DNA of 12,377 nt, from the NCBI GenBank assembly GCA_934255105.1, contig CAKQNH010000059.1, positions 1-12,377 on the forward strand. The letters are read 5' to 3'. The notes below the pieces were generated by a model, which made no database searches, was not told where the DNA came from, and saw nothing but the letters and a program-made list of their open reading frames with translations. Shown one piece after another: positions 1 to 4,924 of this stretch; position 1 is the stretch's first letter; every line of letters starts with the position of its first letter. Source of the DNA: an uncultured Pirellulaceae bacterium. Its GTDB lineage: Bacteria; Planctomycetota; Planctomycetia; Pirellulales; Pirellulaceae. The translations under genes were made by a program, and so were the position numbers.

Positions 1-1841
1 CCCTCATTGTCATCCCTCGCCGATCTGCCTGATTGCCCCAATGTAGCTCGACGCTCCGCGTCGGTATTCCCTGCCTGCTTCAATGTAGCTCGACGCTCCG
101 CGTCGGTATTCCCCGTCTCACTGCTACCCCTCTCCGCCCTGCCCAATTGCGCACCATATGCCCGAGTTCCTTGGATGGTAGCCAACCAGAAGAGTGGCAA
201 TAGCGTACTGGCATACTGAAAGGCCAGCGATGTCGCCGGGCGATGGTCCCAGACCAGCAACACCAGCAGTGGCAGCCCAGTAGCCAGCAGCGGACGCCAA
301 CCTCGCAGCAGGCAGGGGACAAAGCAGGGAAGCCACAAACTCAGCACAAAATACAGCTTTTGCCAACCAAACAAACTGCCCCAAAACGCAGCGGGGCGCA
401 GGATGGGTGACAGCAAGACTTCTCCGGTGCTGGCCCCCAGCGTTGCAAAGCGCGCGGTTTGAAATTCGGCTATCCCGCTCAAACGATAGACCAACACAAA
501 CGCCACTGCGCAAATGGTCGCCAGCAGCAGCCAAGCCCCGGACGACACTCCATACGGGACTGAAATGTGGCTCGACGCTCCGCGTCGGTATTCCTTAATA
601 TGAAAATGTCGGTATTCCTTAATATTATTTAGCCCACTGTGGGACTTGCGCCGCAGAGGCCAGCGGCTGGTTACCGCGCACACGGCACAAAATAGACATA
701 CGATGACGATAACCCCCTCTTCCATTGACATCGCCAAAACCGCCAACGCCAGAGCGAGCCAATGTCGGCGTGCGGTCAGGCTCCATATCGCAGCCAGCAA
801 CGGCGGGATCGCCAGGCTGATGGGATGCCAACCGTAGGTGTAGGCCACATTCATCTGGCCCAGGACCGGCTGAGCCAGCCAGGCCAACCCAAACAACATC
901 GCAGGTAAACGTCCCAGCCTCTGTTGTCGAGCGATGCCCCACACGTTTATGTCACCACTGGCTAATGAGACGGAGTGCAGCACGAAGAACAGATACACGC
1001 TCGGGAAGAGCATCCATAGTGGCACCAGCAGCAGTAGTCCTGGATTGAAGTGATCCCAAAACATCGGCAGCACTGGCGACTCCAGCAATACTCCCCGTCC
1101 GCTAGCCGTGTTGGCTACTCGCTGCGCAAAATGTCCGAAGTCATTGAAGCCTAGGAGAAAATTGCTGTAGTAGTCGTGAGATTGCCAAGCCCAACCGATG
1201 GCTGCAACGGTGGCTGCTATAGCTATCACGGATATTGGTAGCCGAAGTCCCCTGAGTTTGGTTAGACCGAGCGAAATCCAACGTCTGGAGCTGCTGGCTA
1301 CCACAGCAAATCTTCTCGAGCTGCCTAGCTGTGTGGCAACACATCCCTGGACGAGCCAGGCAAAACTAATTCCGCTCCACGCTGATAACCACAGCGGCTC
1401 CCAGTAGCCTGGCGGCAGCTCTGCCCCGCGCGCACGCAAAAACATGGACAGCAACAGCGGCAGGCATGAGACCAGCAGCGAGCCGCTCGCCCAGCCGATC
1501 GTTGTCGGCGATTCGACTGCTGGCCGACTTGCTGGCCGACTTGATGGCCGACGAGTGTACAGAAGTGTCGCTGCCAGTCCGCACCACAGGGCCATTGCCA
1601 ACGATGCGAAGCCCCAGGACCAGTAGCTTGCCAAAAACGGCTCCAGTTGTGGCGGGCCGCTGGCGAGAACGCGGTACCCCATCACAAAGTGGATTCGACT
1701 GGCTGCGGCTGTGACTGCAATCAACCACATCAGGGCGGATGTCGCGATCACCGCCAGCCACCAGCCTGATTGCCAAGTGGGGCTCGGAAGCGCGACCGCC
1801 GGGCGGACGTGCTGCTTCCTCTTGCTAGCTTTTGATGTCAT
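1..1841 (-). CDS. DUF2079 family integral membrane protein, 5' part (3' end beyond window)
   Basis: The reading frame runs without a stop from an ATG at 1841 down to the window edge, 613 codons, so the end of the protein is not seen. It is rich in hydrophobic spans (for example around residues 27-47, 75-95 and 208-222). It carries what I recognise as the DUF2079 signature: GFNDFGHFAQRV at 231-242, then SPVLPMFWDHFNPG, then GQMNVAYTYGWHP and SMEEGV. A later HRPATSLAFQY stretch at 533-543 also fits the family. The role of the family is unknown; a polytopic, glycosyltransferase-like membrane protein of the cytoplasmic membrane is the usual guess. Two hydrophilic stretches do not look native: residues about 405-426 (KEYRRGASSHI) and two 14-residue units at 577-604 (GNTDAERRATL). 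Both are translations of a palindromic DNA repeat. DUF2079-like sequence continues on both sides of the first insert, so the frame is intact. The gene diverges from the lipoprotein gene at 1993. Confidence 0.88.
   Translation of the reverse strand, partial: MTSKASKRKQHVRPAVALPSPTWQSGWWLAVIATSALMWLIAVTAAASRIHFVMGYRVLASGPPQLEPFLASYWSWGFASLAMALWCGLAATLLYTRRPSSRPASRPAVESPTTIGWASGSLLVSCLPLLLSMFLRARGAELPPGYWEPLWLSAWSGISFAWLVQGCVATQLGSSRRFAVVASSSRRWISLGLTKLRGLRLPISVIAIAATVAAIGWAWQSHDYYSNFLLGFNDFGHFAQRVANTASGRGVLLESPVLPMFWDHFNPGLLLLVPLWMLFPSVYLFFVLHSVSLASGDINVWGIARQQRLGRLPAMLFGLAWLAQPVLGQMNVAYTYGWHPISLAIPPLLAAIWSLTARRHWLALALAVLAMSMEEGVIVIVCLFCAVCAVTSRWPLRRKSHSGLNNIKEYRHFHIKEYRRGASSHISVPYGVSSGAWLLLATICAVAFVLVYRLSGIAEFQTARFATLGASTGEVLLSPILRPAAFWGSLFGWQKLYFVLSLWLPCFVPCLLRGWRPLLATGLPLLVLLVWDHRPATSLAFQYASTLLPLFWLATIQGTRAYGAQLGRAERGSSETGNTDAERRATLKQAGNTDAERRATLGQSGRSARDDNE
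40..70 (+). repeat. REP-like palindromic repeat, copy 1 (inside DUF2079 gene)
   Basis: This 31-nt element begins AATGTAGCT and ends GGTATTCC. Its core is the palindrome CGACGC-TCC-GCGTCG at 49-63. It is identical to copy 2 at 82-112. The pair is spaced 42 nt apart, so the minus-strand gene reads both in the same frame, as GNTDAERRATL. Confidence 0.9.
82..112 (+). repeat. REP-like palindromic repeat, copy 2 (inside DUF2079 gene)
   Basis: All 31 nt are identical to copy 1, with the palindrome at 91-105. The surrounding 42-nt unit, which also contains a CTGCTTC- or CTGATTG-like spacer, appears duplicated in tandem. In the minus-strand protein this gives two successive 14-residue units near residues 577-604. 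Confidence 0.9.
562..601 (+). repeat. REP-like palindromic repeat, copy 3 with extension (inside DUF2079 gene)
   Basis: The core at 564-594 matches copies 1 and 2 except for one base (AATGTGGCT instead of AATGTAGCT). The palindrome lies at 573-587. Here the similarity extends as GAAATGT at the left and CCTTAATAT at the right, forming a 40-nt unit whose ends recur in the next 24 bases. The minus-strand gene reads it as KEYRRGASSHI, a different frame from copies 1 and 2. Confidence 0.9.
602..625 (+). repeat. Hairpin-less derivative of the palindromic repeat, in tandem with copy 3
   Basis: GAAAATGTCGG followed by TATTCCTTAATAT repeats both ends of the adjoining 40-nt unit but lacks the internal GTGGCTCGACGCTCCGC part. 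It looks like a tandem duplicate that lost its palindrome. It is translated on the minus strand as KEYRHFHI. Confidence 0.75.
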
Positions 1842-1992
1842 GTGGTCTTACGCAGTTCTGCGGAAAGTCGGCTTAACCCGCAAAGTTTAACTAATCGGAA
1901 TCGGCGGTGGAGTCGATAATATCGATAGCCGTTCGCCCGCACACAGTACGTCGAATTCGCGGACGGCCGACGACCTACAGGAACCAGCGATC
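1842..1992. other. Divergent intergenic region
   Basis: These 151 bases separate the DUF2079 gene from the divergent lipoprotein gene and must hold the start signals of both, unless transcription begins inside a gene. AGGA at 1979-1982 lies 10 bases before the lipoprotein ATG. I see no convincing -35/-10 pair, operator or hairpin. Confidence 0.5.
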
Positions 1993-2451
1993 ATGCGCAC
2001 AATTGTACTACTGACTTTGGGACTAGGTTTGACGCTATCGAGTGGGTGTACGATGTGCGCGCCGGGATTCCTGGATGACTATGCCACAGTTGGTGGAAAG
2101 TGGCAACGCAGCGACCCAACACAAGGCCGGGTAGGATCGGTTTTTAGCGACCCTGGCTCGACCATCGCCTCCGGTGGGACCGGCCAGCGTGTGGTAGACT
2201 CGTATGCTACGGGTGTCGAGGGAGAATACTTCGGGGAAGCGTACACGGATCGCTATTCGGGGGCACAAAACGAATATACAGAAGAATTTACTGAAGAGTA
2301 TAGTGACGGATATACCGAGTCGTACGGCGGGGAGCATTACGACTTGCACGATGACATGGGGCAATCCGAGTTCGCGCCGGAGATGTACGAAGGCAGCGGC
2401 GATGCGCTTCAGTTCGACAATAAAGTATTAACGCTCGGCGAACAGTGGTAG
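1993..2451 (+). CDS. Small planctomycete-type lipoprotein with Tyr/Glu-rich tail
   Basis: The 152-residue product starts with a signal peptide (MRT then a Leu/Gly-rich core) ending in a lipobox-like SSGC, so Cys19 is the likely lipidated residue and the protein should be membrane-anchored. The mature start, MCAPGFLDDYATVGGKWQR followed by GRVGSVFSDPG, resembles short lipoproteins I know from planctomycete genomes; no function is known for them. From about residue 74 the chain is dominated by Tyr, Glu, Asp, Gly and Ser with imperfect EY/EEY/GY repeats, giving a very acidic, probably disordered tail. AGGA at 1979-1982 supports the start. The oxidoreductase gene follows after 27 bases, so the two may be cotranscribed. 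Family recognition is from memory; secretion and anchoring are inferred from the N-terminus. Confidence 0.82.
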   Translation: MRTIVLLTLGLGLTLSSGCTMCAPGFLDDYATVGGKWQRSDPTQGRVGSVFSDPGSTIASGGTGQRVVDSYATGVEGEYFGEAYTDRYSGAQNEYTEEFTEEYSDGYTESYGGEHYDLHDDMGQSEFAPEMYEGSGDALQFDNKVLTLGEQW

Positions 2452-2478
2452 CCCGCTCGCCAGCGCGGAGGCCGCTTC

Positions 2479-3555
2479 ATGTCTGATGGATTTCCATGCC
2501 AAATGGCGAACCTTCCCTATCGCCCAGAGAGTCCGCGTAGCTATGCGCCTAAAATCGGCATGATCGGGTGTGGCGGCATTACACACCAACATTTGCGCGC
2601 CTATCGATCCGCCGGTTTCGACGTAGCCGCTTTGTGCGATGTTCACATCCAGCGAGCTCGAGACCGGGCCAGCGAGTTCTTTCCAGAGGCGAGCGTGTCC
2701 GATGACTACCAGCAGATCCTCCGCGATGATTCGATTGAAGTCGTCGATATCGCCACCCATCCAGCCGACCGTGTCAAGCTGATTGAAGCGGCCATTCGCG
2801 CCGGCAAACACGTGCTCAGCCAAAAGCCGTTTGTGCTCGATCTGGACGTCGGGGAGCGTCTGGTCCAGTTGGCCGATAGGCACAATGTCTATTTGGCCGT
2901 CAACCAAAACGGTCGTTGGGCACCCCATTTCAGCTTCGCCCGCGTAGCCGCCGAAAGTGGCCTTCTGGGCGATGTGTTCGCTGCGCACTTGGGTTGCCAC
3001 TGGGATCACTCGTGGGTGGCTGGTACCGAATTCGAGAAGATCAAACATCTGATTCTGTACGACTACGCCATTCACTGGTTTGACATCGTCCGCTGTTTTT
3101 TTTCGAAGCAACCTGTACGCAACGTGTTCGCCACCACGGCGCGCGTACCGCAACAAACGCTGATGCCTCCCATGATGGCCCAGGCTCTGATCGAGTTCGA
3201 CGAAGGGCAAGCCACACTGGCATTCGACGCAGGAGTCGTCTTCGGACAACTCGATCAAACCTTTCTAGCTGGGACCGGCGGTAGCCTGCTGAGCCAAGGC
3301 CCAAGTATCCAGTCGCAAGAGCTGACCGTTACCACGGCGGCCGGCAGGTATTCGCCAGAGCTAGTTGGATCATGGTTTCCAGATGGACTGCACGGTACGA
3401 TGGGTGAACTGCTGTGCGCGATCGAAGAAAAGCGCCGCTGTACAATCGATGCGCGCGACAATCTGGAGAGTCTGGCACTGTGCTTTGCTGCCATCGCCAG
3501 CGCGGATTCCGGCCGACCAGTCACGCCTGGCTCCGTGCGCAAATTGCCTGAATAG
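2479..3555 (+). CDS. Gfo/Idh/MocA family NAD(P)-dependent oxidoreductase
   Basis: The 358-residue protein has the two-domain layout of this family. The N-terminal Rossmann fold binds the dinucleotide through KIGMIGCGGITHQHL (residues 25-39). The usual EKP motif appears as SQKP, with Lys116 in the place of the catalytic or cofactor-contacting lysine. DYAIHWFD at 195-202 supplies the conserved Asp and His199 of the C-terminal substrate domain. Members oxidise or reduce sugars, inositols and related polyols; the substrate cannot be read from the sequence. No twin-arginine signal is present, so it is probably cytoplasmic. GGAGG at 2467-2471, seven bases before the ATG at 2479, supports this start over ATG 2503. 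The close upstream lipoprotein gene suggests an operon. Length is normal for the family. Confidence 0.92.
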   Translation: MSDGFPCQMANLPYRPESPRSYAPKIGMIGCGGITHQHLRAYRSAGFDVAALCDVHIQRARDRASEFFPEASVSDDYQQILRDDSIEVVDIATHPADRVKLIEAAIRAGKHVLSQKPFVLDLDVGERLVQLADRHNVYLAVNQNGRWAPHFSFARVAAESGLLGDVFAAHLGCHWDHSWVAGTEFEKIKHLILYDYAIHWFDIVRCFFSKQPVRNVFATTARVPQQTLMPPMMAQALIEFDEGQATLAFDAGVVFGQLDQTFLAGTGGSLLSQGPSIQSQELTVTTAAGRYSPELVGSWFPDGLHGTMGELLCAIEEKRRCTIDARDNLESLALCFAAIASADSGRPVTPGSVRKLPE

Positions 3556-3560
3556 AACTA

Positions 3561-3644
3561 GCGTAAAACGATTGTCCCCAATCGTTTGAGATTTTGGCTG
3601 AAGCGTAGAACGATTGTCCCCAATCGTTTGATATTTTGGCTGAA
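3561..3644. repeat. 42-nt tandem repeat (two units), each with a hairpin, upstream of pyrF
   Basis: Units 3561-3602 and 3603-3644 are each exactly 42 nt and differ at two positions. Each contains an inverted repeat: AAACGATTG-TCCC-CAATCGTTT at 3566-3587, and AACGATTG-TCCC-CAATCGTT at 3609-3628. The first lies 10 bases after the oxidoreductase stop and the second ends about 80 bases before the pyrF start. They could act as a terminator or mRNA-stabilising hairpins, but no run of T follows either stem. They could also be a second dispersed-repeat family. Confidence 0.88.
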
Positions 3645-3722
3645 GCTCTGAACCATTTGGACCATGGCTCTACAATACCTCAAGTCCCGCGCACCCTGAA
3701 CGGTTATACAAGAGAGAACAAC

Positions 3723-4625
3723 ATGCATTTTGGTGATCGCCTGGCAGAGCAGGTTCAACTTAAGAAGTCGTCCGTCTGCGTGGGGCTTGATCCGCGTTGG
3801 GCCAGTCTGCCTGCAGCCCTGCGTGGTGCGATCGGCACCAAGGATCTGGTCAAAGTTGCCGCAGCAACTCAGTGCTATTGCCAGGAGGTGATCGATGCCG
3901 TGGCGGCACAGGCACCGATCATCAAGCCGCAAGCCGCCTTCTTCGAGCAGCTCGGGCCGGCTGGCATGCACGCCCTGGCGGCGGTAATCACGCACGCGCG
4001 CAAACGAGGGCTGCTGGTCTTGCTCGATGGCAAACGCGGCGACATTGGCAGCACGGCCGAAGGTTATGCTGACGCTTACTTGGGGGCGGCGAGCCCGTGG
4101 CAATGCGATGCGCTGACAGTCAATCCCTACTTGGGAGATGACACGTTGGCACCATTTGTGAAAACGGCTAGCGCCCAGGACGCTGGAATTTTCGTGTTGG
4201 TCAAGACTTCGAATCCCGGCAGCGGCTTTTTGCAGGATTTGCAAGTCGCCGGTGGGCAGACGATCTATGAACGCGTGGCTGAAACTGTGGAACGGCACTC
4301 GGCAGCGACCCAGGGGGACTCGGGCTATGGGAGCGTGGGCGCCGTCGTGGGAGCGACGTATCCAGAGCAACTGCACAAACTGCGCAGGCAGATGCCCCAC
4401 ACCTGGATTTTGATTCCTGGGTTTGGCACACAAGGTGGCACTCCCCAGGACGTTGCCCACGGCTTTGACGCGCGCGGCCTGGGGGCCATCGTCAACAGTT
4501 CTCGCGGGATCATCTTTGCATACACGCTGCCGCAGTACTCGCATCTGGCCTGGCAAGACGCGGTCTCAACCGCCGCCGCCGACATGGCACTGCAACTGAA
4601 CGAAGCCCTCTCTCTGGCTCCGTAG
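3723..4625 (+). CDS. pyrF: Orotidine 5'-phosphate decarboxylase, type 2
   Basis: This enzyme converts orotidine 5'-phosphate to UMP, the last step of de novo pyrimidine synthesis, in the cytoplasm. The 300-residue product has the family's TIM-barrel landmarks: VCVGLDPRW near the N-terminus, IIKPQAAFFEQLG, and the catalytic DGKRGDIGST with Asp102, Lys104 and Asp107. The phosphate-binding end, GFGTQGG and NSSRGIIFA, is also present. Length and motif spacing match the longer type 2 branch (TIGR02127-like) rather than the shorter E. coli form. The frame is open upstream to 3636, but ATG 3723 gives the normal N-terminus (MHFGDRLAEQV) and has AGAGAG at 3711-3716, so I use it. Upstream lies the 42-nt tandem repeat. 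A possible REP-like hairpin begins directly after the stop. Confidence 0.96.
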   Translation: MHFGDRLAEQVQLKKSSVCVGLDPRWASLPAALRGAIGTKDLVKVAAATQCYCQEVIDAVAAQAPIIKPQAAFFEQLGPAGMHALAAVITHARKRGLLVLLDGKRGDIGSTAEGYADAYLGAASPWQCDALTVNPYLGDDTLAPFVKTASAQDAGIFVLVKTSNPGSGFLQDLQVAGGQTIYERVAETVERHSAATQGDSGYGSVGAVVGATYPEQLHKLRRQMPHTWILIPGFGTQGGTPQDVAHGFDARGLGAIVNSSRGIIFAYTLPQYSHLAWQDAVSTAAADMALQLNEALSLAP

Positions 4626-4650
4626 GCTCGTGACGAGCGCCGCGCTACAA
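4626..4650 (-). repeat. Hairpin abutting the pyrF stop, possibly related to the palindromic repeat
   Basis: GCTCG-TGA-CGAGC at 4626-4638 can form a five-base-pair hairpin right after the pyrF TAG. On the minus strand the segment reads TGTAGCGCGGCGCTC and then the hairpin. The first 15 bases match TGTAGCTCGACGCTC of the 31-nt repeat at 13 positions. No T-run follows, so it is not a classic intrinsic terminator. Kinship with the repeat is inference. Confidence 0.45.
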
Positions 4651-4924
4651 CATTACGGCACCGACTCTTGACACTGCCCTCCTGGCACCGACTGTAGACT
4701 CGTCCACCTGAATACAGCCTTTGTTGGATGCTATCGTAAGCGCATTTTTCGATGAAAAGAACCTGCCCGCGAATAGCGCGAATGCACGCGAATCAATCCT
4801 GATTTCAAAAATATTTGCTACTTTTTTTCTAGATTTCGCTACGGATTGGAACCGCAGGGGCCACTAACTAGATAGGCGGCCACGTTTTCCGCTCTTTCCA
4901 AAGTCCGCAGCTAGAAAATCGATC
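4651..4924. other. Gap between pyrF and the 837-aa gene with short direct repeats
   Basis: I see no gene here. GGCACCGACT occurs at 4657-4666 and 4684-4693, flanking a TTGACA at 4668-4673 that lacks a good -10 match at the right distance. GCGAAT occurs three times at 4769, 4778 and 4788, a helical-turn-like spacing also reminiscent of dispersed intergenic repeats in environmental bacteria. An AT-rich patch with T7 lies near 4800-4835. A promoter for the downstream gene is expected in this gap but cannot be placed. Confidence 0.4.

Noticed and set aside
40..112. Possible CRISPR array (two identical palindromic repeats)
   Set aside because: There are only two units, with an 11-nt spacer, inside a coding frame, and no cas gene. 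Other copies are scattered singly.
124..534. Shorter minus-strand frames (also 625-942 and 1366-1776) in the first 1.8 kb
   Set aside because: They are alternative frames of the same strand. The frame starting at 1841 is longer, unbroken and has the DUF2079 signatures.
1..1841. DUF2079 gene as a pseudogene broken by repeats
   Set aside because: Every copy is in frame and family-like sequence resumes after the insert at 562-625, so the gene appears intact as far as the window shows.
3096..3103. T8 run in the oxidoreductase gene as a programmed frameshift site
   Set aside because: The protein is full length and motif-complete in the zero frame on both sides, so no frameshift needs to be assumed.
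2428..3258. Open frame of 276 codons opposite the oxidoreductase gene
   Set aside because: The plus-strand frame carries the Gfo/Idh/MocA motifs and a good ribosome-binding site; the antisense frame has neither family motifs nor a start signal.
3558..4556. Open frame of 332 codons on the minus strand opposite pyrF
   Set aside because: The plus strand encodes a complete pyrF with all catalytic motifs; the antisense frame has no recognisable motif and is a by-product of GC-rich codon use.
4668..4698. TTGACA as a -35 promoter element
   Set aside because: At 17-19 bases downstream only weak matches (ACTGTA, TGTAGA) occur and they lie some 230 bases from the next start, so the promoter cannot be supported.
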